Assembly (NCBI GenBank): GCA_035695065.1
Contig: DASSEW010000092.1
Span: 1 to 61,162 of the forward strand
DNA: 61,162 nt
Direction of reading: 5' to 3'
Source: 66-474 sp035695065
Lineage (GTDB): Bacteria > Pseudomonadota > Gammaproteobacteria > Xanthomonadales > Rhodanobacteraceae
Shown: positions 27,048-35,470 of the stretch, in pieces
Position numbering within the stretch: the first letter of the stretch is position 1
How the letters are laid out: each line of letters starts with the position of its first letter
Notes under the pieces: generated by a model
What the model was told of the DNA's origin: nothing
The model's input: the letters and a program-made list of their open reading frames with translations, nothing else
Databases searched by the model: none
Position numbers and translations under genes: made by a program

Positions 27048-27785
27048 ATGCGAGCGATAAGGATCCATGTTGATGCCGACCTGAAAGCAGGGATCGAACT
27101 CGCCCTGCCGGAGCAGGCGGGTGCGCACCTTGCGCGGGTTCTGCGGCTCCGCACGGGCGACGCGGTTTCGCTGTTCAACGGCGACGGCAACGATTACGCG
27201 GCCGAGCTGATCGCGGTGGGTCCACGCGAAACGCGCGTTCGCGTGCTTGGCGCAACTGCCAACGGCAGCGAATCGCCGCTGCGCATCGTGCTGGCGCAGG
27301 CGCTGGCACGCGGCGAGAAGATGGATTGGATCGTGCAGAAGGCGACCGAACTGGGCGTGGCGGAAATCGTGCCGCTGGTCACCGCACGCAGCGAGGTGAA
27401 GCTGGACGAAGGCCGCGCGCGCAAGCGGCTGGAGCATTGGCGCGCAGTGGCGATCAGTGCTTGCGAACAATGCGGTCGCGCCCGCGTGCCGGAGATCGGC
27501 GCTGTTCAACCGCTGCGGGAATGGCTGTCTTCGCTCGATCCGGATGCAACAGCGACGCGGCTGGCGCTGCTTCCGGAAGGCGAGTCCGGCGCGCGCGAGC
27601 TTCGCGCGATGCCTGACACCGCGGTGCTCGCGGTGGGCCCGGAAGGCGGGTTCGACGAGGTCGATTCGGCGCTGTTGCGCAGGGCGAATTTCAAAGGCTT
27701 GCGCCTCGGTCCGCGCGTGCTGCGCACGGAAACCGCAGGCGTTGCGGGGATCGCGGCCTTGCAGGCGTTGTACGGCGACTTCTGA
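27048..27785 (+). CDS. rsmE: 16S rRNA (uracil1498-N3)-methyltransferase RsmE
   Basis: A 245-residue SPOUT-class enzyme that methylates N3 of U1498 in the decoding region of 16S rRNA. The N-terminal PUA-like domain (EQAGAHLARVLRLRTGDAVSLFNGDG) precedes the knotted SAM-binding domain with EKMDWIVQKATELGV, SACEQCGR, AVGPEGGFDEVD and LRLGPRVLRTETA. All the family signatures are present. It converges with chpC across four bases. Confidence 0.96.
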   Translation: MRAIRIHVDADLKAGIELALPEQAGAHLARVLRLRTGDAVSLFNGDGNDYAAELIAVGPRETRVRVLGATANGSESPLRIVLAQALARGEKMDWIVQKATELGVAEIVPLVTARSEVKLDEGRARKRLEHWRAVAISACEQCGRARVPEIGAVQPLREWLSSLDPDATATRLALLPEGESGARELRAMPDTAVLAVGPEGGFDEVDSALLRRANFKGLRLGPRVLRTETAGVAGIAALQALYGDF

Positions 27786-27789
27786 ACGC

Positions 27790-28269
27790 TTACGCCGAGC
27801 GGCTCAGGACTTCCTGCACCATGTCTTCCACTTCCGCGAGGTCCGGAATGAACGCGAGGTCGTCGCGCACCATCACCTGCTCGCGAACGCCGGCGGGCGC
27901 GGGCTGGCCGTCGCCACTGGGAATCAGGATGTCCGCCGAGATCGTGGTCAGGCGCGGGAAGCCCTGGGTCAGCAGGCCGATGAACGGCATCTTGGGATGG
28001 CCTTCCAGCGCCTTCAGGATGGCCACGCGCGCGGTATCGGTGCCTTCGCTCGGCGCCAGTCCGGCCAGTACCGAAAACGAAAACAGCGGCACGCGCCAGC
28101 CGCGCCACGATTGCCGGCCCAGCAACCACGCGGGCGCGGAAGGGATCGGTTCGAGGGTGGAATAGGTCACCACCTCGGCCACGGTGGCGTTGGGCAGCAG
28201 CACGCGTCCGTGTGTCACCGGAATCATGACGCCGCGAACCTCGCGCGGCAGATCGTGGATGGCGCTCAT
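27790..28269 (-). CDS. chpC: CheW-like coupling protein of the pilus chemosensory system (ChpC)
   Basis: A 159-residue single CheW domain. Residues VRGVMIPVTHGRVLLPNATVAEVV form the first strands, and RQSWRGWRVPLFSFSVLAGL carries the conserved GWRVPL turn. It is the last gene of the Chp cluster, as chpC is in pseudomonads, and its start overlaps the stop of the chpB-like gene in an ATGA. CheW proteins bridge receptors and the CheA-type kinase. The assignment to ChpC and not to a second PilI rests on position. Confidence 0.82.
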   Translation of the reverse strand: MSAIHDLPREVRGVMIPVTHGRVLLPNATVAEVVTYSTLEPIPSAPAWLLGRQSWRGWRVPLFSFSVLAGLAPSEGTDTARVAILKALEGHPKMPFIGLLTQGFPRLTTISADILIPSGDGQPAPAGVREQVMVRDDLAFIPDLAEVEDMVQEVLSRSA

Positions 28270-29225
28270 CGGCCGCTCTCCGTCGGGTCCAGCGGTTCCA
28301 GCTCGAGGGCGAGCCCGCTGCCGAAATTCGTGGGCAACTCGGGTGCGGCGGGCTTTGCCGCGGGCGCAACCGGCGTGAAGTCATCCACCAGTTGCCATTG
28401 ATCGGCGCTCACGGCCGTCGCTGCCTTGGAGGGCGAAGCCGCGGGAGCTGCAACGGCCGACTCCTGCTTCAACGCGGGCGCGGCGGACTGTTGCGCCGGT
28501 GCATCTTCAGCGAATCCGACCACTTCCCACGGCGCGGGTTCGTGCGATGCGCTTGCAGGCGCGTCGGCGAGCAGCGCGTCGATCTGCGCCGACCATGCTT
28601 CGGTGTCCACCCCCGGCTCGACGGCTTCGGCGGGCGGAAAATCCACCACCAGCGCATCGATTTCGGTCTGGCTCAACGGAAGCGAAGCGGAGGCCTGCTC
28701 GACCCCGACGGACTCCGCGGATTCGAACTTCGCGACGGGCGCAGGCACCGATTCGACGGCCGGCGGCGGCGCTCCGGCCGGCGAACTCGCTGGAGCCGCT
28801 GCGACCGCTTCGGTTTGCGCCGGGCGCGGCGGATCCACGTCGTCCTTGCCGCACAACTTGGCGATGAGGTGGCGTGCCCAACGCGCCCGCGCCCAGCCTT
28901 CCAGCCCGTTCGAAATGTCCGCATCGTTGAACACGATCGGCACGCCGGCCGCATCCAGCATGGCGGTCAGCGGATCGAGTTCCTCGCCGCAGCGATCGTC
29001 CAGGTTGATCAGCGCGATTTCCGGGCGCGTCCCGGCCATGGCCGAATGGTCCTGCGCGATCGCCGCGCGGTAAACCACCGGCACCCGCAATGCGGCAAGC
29101 GCCTGCTCGATGTGCGGCAGCAATGACTCGTCGGCATACAGCAGCGCCGTGCGTGGAAGGTCGGCGGTCGATCCGCCGGAGCTCGCCGGCGCTTCGGCCA
29201 GCACGGTGTCGAGGCGCTCAGACAT
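28266..29225 (-). CDS. ChpB-like protein with an atypical receiver domain, methylesterase domain absent
   Basis: A 319-residue protein. Residues 24-130 look like the atypical N-terminal receiver that precedes the CheB methylesterase domain in xanthomonad Chp clusters (ALLYADESLL, LINLDD, VPIVFNDADIS, GWARARWARHLIAKL). From residue 131 to the end it is low-complexity, rich in Ala, Pro and Glu, with none of the CheB catalytic motifs (no GxSTGG or Asp-rich catalytic block). It sits between chpA and chpC exactly where chpB belongs, overlapping chpA by eight bases and chpC by four. I infer it is a ChpB that lost its enzyme domain, now perhaps a scaffold. The homology claim is from memory. Confidence 0.6.
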   Translation of the reverse strand: MSERLDTVLAEAPASSGGSTADLPRTALLYADESLLPHIEQALAALRVPVVYRAAIAQDHSAMAGTRPEIALINLDDRCGEELDPLTAMLDAAGVPIVFNDADISNGLEGWARARWARHLIAKLCGKDDVDPPRPAQTEAVAAAPASSPAGAPPPAVESVPAPVAKFESAESVGVEQASASLPLSQTEIDALVVDFPPAEAVEPGVDTEAWSAQIDALLADAPASASHEPAPWEVVGFAEDAPAQQSAAPALKQESAVAAPAASPSKAATAVSADQWQLVDDFTPVAPAAKPAAPELPTNFGSGLALELEPLDPTESGR

Positions 29226-32200
29226 GGACTGTCGTCTCCAGCATTTCCTGCACGTTGCGCAGCAGTTCGGCTTCGTTGTACGGCTTGCCCAGGTAACGCT
29301 CGACGCCGATTTCGAACGCGCGCTGGCGATGCTTCTCGCCGGTGCGCGAGGTGATCATGATGATCGGCACCGAAGCCAGGCGCGGATCGTTCTTCATGTG
29401 CGTCGCCAGCTCGTAACCGTCCATGCGCGGCATCTCGATGTCGAGCAGCATCAGGTCCGGCACGCGATCGATCAATTTCTCGACCGCGTCGAGACCGTCC
29501 TTGGCGGTCAGCACTTCGTAATCGTTGCGCTCCAGCACGCGGCTGGTGACCTTGCGCATGGTGATCGAATCGTCGACCACCATGACCAGCGGACGCGGCC
29601 GGTCCTCCTGCTCCGCGCTCGGCAGTTGCGGCGCTTCGGCCATCTCGGCGGCCACCTGCTGGCGTGCGATCACGCGGCGCACCAGCGGCGCGATGTCGAG
29701 GATCAGCATCACCGAACCGTCGCCCATGATGGTCGCGCCGAAGATGCCCGGCACCGAACTGATCTGCGGGCCGACCGACTTCACCACGATTTCGCGCGAA
29801 CCCACCACGGCATCAATGCGGACGGCCGCGCGCAGGTCGCCGGTACGGATCATCAGCAGCGGCAGCTGGCCTTCCTCGACCGCGTGCACGGCGGGCAGGC
29901 CGAGCAGCTGCGAGAGATCGTGGATGCCGTATTCCTCGCCGGCGTAGGTGAAGGACGGATTGCCCGCGGCAGTCCGCTTCTCCAGTTCGGCACGCTGGAT
30001 GCGCGCCACGCCCTGGATCGAAGTCATCGGCACCGCATAGATCGTTTCGCCGGTGCGCACCATGATCGCCTGCGTGACCGCGAGGGTGAACGGCAGGCGG
30101 ATGTTGAAGCTCGAACCGCGGCCGCGCTCGGAATCGATCGAGAGCGTGCCGCCGAGCAGCTTGATCTCGTTGGCGACCACGTCCATGCCCACGCCGCGGC
30201 CGGCGATCTGCGTCACCGACTCGGCGGTGGAGAAGCCGGTCTCCATGACGAACGCATAGAGGTCGCGATCGGACAACTGCACTTCCGGTTTCAGCAGGCC
30301 GCGCTCGATCGCCTTGGCACGGATCGCGTCGCGGTCGAAGCCCGCGCCGTCATCGGTGACCTTGATCAGCACTTCGGTCGCTTCGCGGCTGACGTTGATC
30401 GCGACCGTGCCCTCTTCCGGCTTGCCGCGCTCGATGCGCGAATCCGGATCTTCGATGCCGTGCGCCAGCGCGTTGCGCAACATGTGCTCGAACGGCGCCT
30501 TCATGCGCTCGAGCAGGTTGCGATCCATTTCGCCCTGCGCGCCCTCCACGCGCAACTGCGCGCGCTTGCCGAGATCCATTGCGGCCTGCCGCAACGTGCG
30601 GCGCAGGCTCGGCACCATGGATTCGAACGGCACCATGCGGGTGCGCATCAGGCCTTCCTGCAGGTCCGACGACACGCGCGACTGTTGCAACAGCAGCGTT
30701 TCCGACTGCCGCGCCTGGTCGTCCAGGATGTTCTGGATGGACACAAGGTCCGACACCGACTCGGCCAGCGCGCGCGAGTACTGCTGCAATTGCGAGAAGC
30801 GGTCCAGCTCCAGCGGGTCGAACGTGGTCTCGTGGTGGCCTTCGTTCTCGCGCTGGTAGCGCGACAGGATCTGCGCCTCGGTTTCGATTTCCAGCGAACG
30901 CAGCTGCGTGCGCAGGCGCGCCACCGTCTGGTCCAGTTCGACCAGGTTGAAGCGGAAGTTGGAAACCTGCTGTTCCAGGCGCGAACGGTAGATGGAGACC
31001 TCGCCCGCGTAGTTCACCAGCGAATCCAGCAGGTCCGAACGCACGCGGATCATTTCCTGCGGTGCGCGTGCTTCCTCCTCGAATGCGGGCGCCGCGCGCG
31101 GCGCGAGCTTTTCCTTCCGCGGTTCTTCCGCGGCGCTTGCGGCGAGCGGCTCGGCGGCGACCTCGGCAGCCGGTGCTCCCATCGGCGCAGCCGCTGGCTC
31201 GGCGGCTGCAACCTTGCCGCTGGAGAGTTGCTCGAAGCGCGCGATCGCATTCACCGGCGTCGCCACCGCCTTGCCCTGCATCACGCGCTGCACCAGGTCG
31301 TTCAGGCGATCGAAGCCGCGCTCCAACGATTCGACGATCAGCGCGTCCACTTCGCGGCGGCCTTCGGCGATGGCTTCCAGCAGCGTTTCCATCACGTGCG
31401 CGAGATCGCCGATTTCGGCGATGCCCGCCACGCGCGCACCACCCTTGAGCGTGTGCAGGTCGCGTTGCAGGCCGACCACCGGCTCGCGATCTTCCGGCGC
31501 GTCGCGCAAGGTGGCCAGCAGGCCGTCGGAATGATCGAGCAGCTCGGTGCCTTCCTGGGTGAAGATTTCCAGCAGGTCCGGATCGATGTCGGGCAGGTCG
31601 AGCTTGCCTTCGGGCTGCGGGTCGTCCGGGAACGGCGGCATGGCGGCGAGCGCCATCGCGCGCGCGACCGCGCGCTGGCGGCGCTCCTCGGCGACGCGCT
31701 CGGCCTCGACACGCTCGGCTTCCGCTTTCTCCGCCGCGAGGCGTTCCTGCTCCAGGCGTTCGGCTTCCAGCTCGGCCGCGAGGCGCGCAGCTTCGGCCTG
31801 CTCCGTCGCGATCCGCTCCTGCTCGAGCCGCTCCGCCTCGGCCTGTTCGGCCGCAATGCGCTCCTGTTCGACACGCTCGGCTTCGGCGCGCTCGGCCGCA
31901 AGCCGCTCCGCTTCCGCGGCGCGTGCCTGCTCGGCCTGGCGTTCCGCTTCGAGCGCGGCCCGTTCGGCGGCGAGGCGCTCGGCCTCGGCGCGTTCGAACT
32001 CGGCCTGCTCCGCGGCGATCCGCTGTTCTTCGGCCAGGCGCTGCTCCGCCGCGATGCGCTCGGCTTCGGCGCGCTCGGCTGCAAGGCGCTGCGCTTCGGC
32101 GGTTTCTGCCGCGAAGCGTTCCATTTCCGCCTGCTCGGCGCGCGCCTGCTCGGCCGCGCGTTCGGCCTCGGCATCCGCCGATTGCACATCGGGTGCGGGG

Positions 32201-35200
32201 ACGCCGGCTTCCGCGGCAATGCCTTGCAGGAAGCTTGCGACCGCCGCGCTTTCGTCGGTTTCGGAGTCGCCCGCAAACATCGACTCCGGTTCGACCGGAA
32301 CCTCTTGCGCGGGCTCTTCCGCCACCGGGACCGGGGTGGTCTCGTCCTGTACCGCGGACACCGTTTCTTCGAACGGCATGTCGGGGGGTGCGGACTCCAG
32401 CGTGATCGCCGCCGGGACATCTTCCTCCTCGCCCATGTGCAGCACGTCGGCGAGCGTCGCTTCCGGCAACATGTCGCGCAGGCGCGCCAGGCGCTCGGCC
32501 AGCGCGGTGGAATCGGGCACTTCCGGTTCCGGCGCGTCGAATTGCGCGATCACGTGGTCGGTGAGCGCCACGCTGTCGCGCAGCGCGGCAATGCCTTCGG
32601 CATCCGGCGCCACGCGCGCGGCGCGCATGCGCTTGAACCAGCTTTCCAGCGGGGTCAGCACCGCCGCCAGCACCGGGATGTCCACCATCGCCACCGCGCC
32701 GTGCAGCGTGTGCGCGGCGCGCACCATGGCGTCGTCGATCGGCTGCGGCGCACCGCCGTGCGCGATGTAATCGCGCATGGTGGAGAGATGCTGCGCGACT
32801 TCGCTGCGCAGGATCTCCAGCAGCATCGGATCCACCGGCGGCAACACCGGACCGGCGAATACCGGCTCCTGCGGCGTGGGCGTTTCCACCACGGGCGCGA
32901 TTGCCGCCAGCGTGGCTTGCGGAACCTGTTCGACTTCGCTGGCGCGCGGCACCCAGCGACGCACCATCCGGCGCACCTTGTGGGTCTGCATGAAATCTTC
33001 GACGCGCGCGGGCTCGCCCGCGGCGAGCTTGTCCGCGGCCTGCATGATCGCGGCCAGCGGCGCACGCGGCGCCTCGCCGCCCTGCAGCGCGGCATGCAAT
33101 TCAGGCAGCGCGGCCAGCGCGTGATCTACCAGCGCCTGCACGTTGGCATCCGGCGCGATGGTGCGGTCGAGCACGCGGTTCAGCATGTTCTCGACCTTCC
33201 AGCTGAACTCGCCCAGGGCCATCGCGCCGACCAGGCGGCCCGAGCCCTTCAATGTATGGAAGGAACGGCGCACGCTCTTCAGCGCGTCCAGGTTCTCCGG
33301 ATCGGCCTTCCACGCCGGCAGGTGTTCGCGGATGCTGGCGATTTCCTCGCCGACTTCCTCGACGAACACCTCGCGGATGTCCTCGTCGATGCCGGCGGCG
33401 TCCTGGAAGTTGGCGGCGCCGGCGTCGCCCGACACCGGCTCCTCGACTTCTTCCTCGACCTCGACCCATTCGCCTTCGCCCTGGCCTTCCTGCGACTGGG
33501 CGGCGGTCTGGGTCTCGACGAGATTCAGCCCGGCGAGATCCTGCGCGCTCGGCGCGGGCGCCTGCGTGGTGCCGACGATCAGGTCGGATACATCCGAACC
33601 CGCGGCGATGCTGACCGCCTCGGAGAGATCCGGCGCGGCGAAGCTGACCGCGGCCGGCGCGGGCCGTTCCGCGGCTTCGCGCCTGGCCGGGACCGGCCAG
33701 TAGCCGAGCGATTCCAGGCTGCGTTGCGTGCCGGCGAGGATGCGCTCGCCGCCGCCACGCGAATCGCGCGCGGCTTCAAGGTAATACTCCACGCCGGCCA
33801 TCGCGTCGGCCAGCGTGTCCATCTGTTCGGCGGTCGGAATGCGGCGATCGGCGATCAGCTCGTTGTCCACGAAACGGCCGATTCCGCCGAGCAGTTCGGC
33901 CGGGCGCGGCATGTCCAGCATGCGCAGCGCGCCGGAGACTTCATCCAGCAATGCGGGCACGCCGAGCACGCGGTCGTGCGCCCAGGGCGATTCGATGAAG
34001 GCGACGATGTCTTCCTTCACCTTCGACAGATTCGTTGCGGCTTCGCGCATCAGCGCGTCCACCACCTTGCGCGCTTCCGCACGCGGCATCGCTTGCGGCT
34101 CGTCGTGCTCGTCCACCGGCGCGCCGATGCGATCGATGTGGTCGTCCAGCGAGGCGTCCACGAACAGCAACGCACCGGCGACATCCATCAGGGTTTCTTC
34201 GGCGGCCGGGCGCTGGCCGTGCGCCACCGCTTCCAGCACTTCGCGCTGTTCGGAAACGACGCGCCGCGGCACGCCCAGGCCCAGCATGCCGAGCGTGTCG
34301 CCCACGCGATGCAGGGTTTCGATGTGCGGCGCGAGTTCGGCCGCATCGGCGCCTTCGCGGCGCAGGAAAATGTCCAGCGCTTCCTTGACCCGCAGCAGGT
34401 CTTCCTTCAGCGCCTGCGAAACCGTATCCAGCAGCACGCGGTTGCGGCCGCTCATCGAGCCGCGCGCCTGCTCCAGCTCTTCGGCGCTCGGCAGCAACGC
34501 GTCCAGCGCGTAGGTCTTGCGGATCGCATCGCAACGCGCCGCACCCGGCCGGGCTTGTGCCAGCAGGTAGAGCAGCGACTGGTTCAGGTCACGGCGATCC
34601 TCGTCGTCCAGCACTGCCTCGCCGTCGTCCTGCATCGCCTTGATGGCGCGATCCACGCGACCGAACTGCTGCTTGACCGCTTCGGTCGAGCGATCTTCCA
34701 GCTTGCCTTCCTGCAGCGCTTCCAGCACGCCGCCCGCGATCCACCACAGGCGCCGCGCGGGAAGGGTGTGGCTGATCGCGCCGAGTTGATCCAGCGTCTG
34801 GCGCATGCCGTTGAGATCGGCGTTCGCGGGCGCGCGCAGCCATGCCGCGAGCAGCGCCTGGAAACGCGCGCGCAACGCGGTGACGCGCTGGCGCAGGTCG
34901 CCAGACGGCAACGCCACGCGCGCGCCGGGCACGTCCTGCGGCAGCGCGTGTTCGAGGTTCGGCGCGAACAGCGCACTTTCGCCCAGCGGCGCTTCGGCGC
35001 GGCTGCGACGCAACTCATTCAAAAGCGGCAGCAGGACGACCGGGATGTCCTTGTTGCCGGCCTGCACGCGTTCGAGGTAATCGGGCAGCTGCACCAGCCC
35101 GCGCATCAGCACGGTGTAGGCTTCGTCGCGATCGGGCGCCTTGTTGTCCAGCAGCGCCTGCGCGAGCGCTTCCATTTCCTCGGTGAGCATCGCCGCGCCG

Positions 35201-35388
35201 TACAACTCGACCATGCGCAACGTGCCCTGCACCTGGTGCAGGTAGGTCGCGCAGAAGCGCATCAGGCTCGCGTCGGCAGGATCCTCGACGTAGGCCTCGA
35301 GCGCCTGCCGCGCCTGCAGCAGGGTCTCGTCGATCTGCGGCTTGACCCAGCCCAGCGTGGTGAAGTCAATGTCTTCTTCGAGTTGCAT
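29218..35388 (-). CDS. chpA: ChpA/PilL hybrid chemotaxis histidine kinase
   Basis: A 2,056-residue CheA-type kinase of the pilus chemosensory system; the start is ATG 35386-35388 (MQLEEDIDF). Histidine phosphotransfer modules with a canonical His are at His711 (SFHTLKGSGRLVG), His893 (AAHTLHGAVAMV) and His1312 (LHTLKGGARVAG), and a weaker one at His51 (YLHQVQGTLRMV). Further Hpt-like helical segments lack the His. An Ala/Glu/Arg-rich coiled coil spans 1071-1241. Dimerisation (about 1445-1600), HATPase (about 1605-1765), CheW (about 1768-1905) and a receiver (1934-2050, Asp1983) complete it. It phosphorylates PilG and PilH to steer twitching and surface sensing. Confidence 0.94.
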   Translation of the reverse strand: MQLEEDIDFTTLGWVKPQIDETLLQARQALEAYVEDPADASLMRFCATYLHQVQGTLRMVELYGAAMLTEEMEALAQALLDNKAPDRDEAYTVLMRGLVQLPDYLERVQAGNKDIPVVLLPLLNELRRSRAEAPLGESALFAPNLEHALPQDVPGARVALPSGDLRQRVTALRARFQALLAAWLRAPANADLNGMRQTLDQLGAISHTLPARRLWWIAGGVLEALQEGKLEDRSTEAVKQQFGRVDRAIKAMQDDGEAVLDDEDRRDLNQSLLYLLAQARPGAARCDAIRKTYALDALLPSAEELEQARGSMSGRNRVLLDTVSQALKEDLLRVKEALDIFLRREGADAAELAPHIETLHRVGDTLGMLGLGVPRRVVSEQREVLEAVAHGQRPAAEETLMDVAGALLFVDASLDDHIDRIGAPVDEHDEPQAMPRAEARKVVDALMREAATNLSKVKEDIVAFIESPWAHDRVLGVPALLDEVSGALRMLDMPRPAELLGGIGRFVDNELIADRRIPTAEQMDTLADAMAGVEYYLEAARDSRGGGERILAGTQRSLESLGYWPVPARREAAERPAPAAVSFAAPDLSEAVSIAAGSDVSDLIVGTTQAPAPSAQDLAGLNLVETQTAAQSQEGQGEGEWVEVEEEVEEPVSGDAGAANFQDAAGIDEDIREVFVEEVGEEIASIREHLPAWKADPENLDALKSVRRSFHTLKGSGRLVGAMALGEFSWKVENMLNRVLDRTIAPDANVQALVDHALAALPELHAALQGGEAPRAPLAAIMQAADKLAAGEPARVEDFMQTHKVRRMVRRWVPRASEVEQVPQATLAAIAPVVETPTPQEPVFAGPVLPPVDPMLLEILRSEVAQHLSTMRDYIAHGGAPQPIDDAMVRAAHTLHGAVAMVDIPVLAAVLTPLESWFKRMRAARVAPDAEGIAALRDSVALTDHVIAQFDAPEPEVPDSTALAERLARLRDMLPEATLADVLHMGEEEDVPAAITLESAPPDMPFEETVSAVQDETTPVPVAEEPAQEVPVEPESMFAGDSETDESAAVASFLQGIAAEAGVPAPDVQSADAEAERAAEQARAEQAEMERFAAETAEAQRLAAERAEAERIAAEQRLAEEQRIAAEQAEFERAEAERLAAERAALEAERQAEQARAAEAERLAAERAEAERVEQERIAAEQAEAERLEQERIATEQAEAARLAAELEAERLEQERLAAEKAEAERVEAERVAEERRQRAVARAMALAAMPPFPDDPQPEGKLDLPDIDPDLLEIFTQEGTELLDHSDGLLATLRDAPEDREPVVGLQRDLHTLKGGARVAGIAEIGDLAHVMETLLEAIAEGRREVDALIVESLERGFDRLNDLVQRVMQGKAVATPVNAIARFEQLSSGKVAAAEPAAAPMGAPAAEVAAEPLAASAAEEPRKEKLAPRAAPAFEEEARAPQEMIRVRSDLLDSLVNYAGEVSIYRSRLEQQVSNFRFNLVELDQTVARLRTQLRSLEIETEAQILSRYQRENEGHHETTFDPLELDRFSQLQQYSRALAESVSDLVSIQNILDDQARQSETLLLQQSRVSSDLQEGLMRTRMVPFESMVPSLRRTLRQAAMDLGKRAQLRVEGAQGEMDRNLLERMKAPFEHMLRNALAHGIEDPDSRIERGKPEEGTVAINVSREATEVLIKVTDDGAGFDRDAIRAKAIERGLLKPEVQLSDRDLYAFVMETGFSTAESVTQIAGRGVGMDVVANEIKLLGGTLSIDSERGRGSSFNIRLPFTLAVTQAIMVRTGETIYAVPMTSIQGVARIQRAELEKRTAAGNPSFTYAGEEYGIHDLSQLLGLPAVHAVEEGQLPLLMIRTGDLRAAVRIDAVVGSREIVVKSVGPQISSVPGIFGATIMGDGSVMLILDIAPLVRRVIARQQVAAEMAEAPQLPSAEQEDRPRPLVMVVDDSITMRKVTSRVLERNDYEVLTAKDGLDAVEKLIDRVPDLMLLDIEMPRMDGYELATHMKNDPRLASVPIIMITSRTGEKHRQRAFEIGVERYLGKPYNEAELLRNVQEMLETTVHV

Positions 35389-35408
35389 CGTCAAGGTCTC
35401 TGTACGCG

Positions 35409-35446
35409 CCCTGCGTGTGAAAGCGGCCATCCATGGCCGCGCTTTT
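35409..35446. repeat. 38-bp palindromic dispersed repeat, copy A (between pilJ and chpA)
   Basis: The element starts CCCTGCGTGTGAAAGC, has the palindromic core GGCCATCCATGGCC and ends GCGCTTTT. It is identical at 32 of 38 positions with copy B at 42092-42129. It lies in the 82-bp gap between the pilJ stop and the chpA start, 21 bases upstream of the chpA ATG, so it would be part of the chp mRNA. The stem changes between the two copies are compensatory. Related cores occur at 57573-57586 and 57806-57820 in the opposite orientation. Confidence 0.8.
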
Positions 35447-35470
35447 CTCCAGAGCAACTTCGACCGGCGC

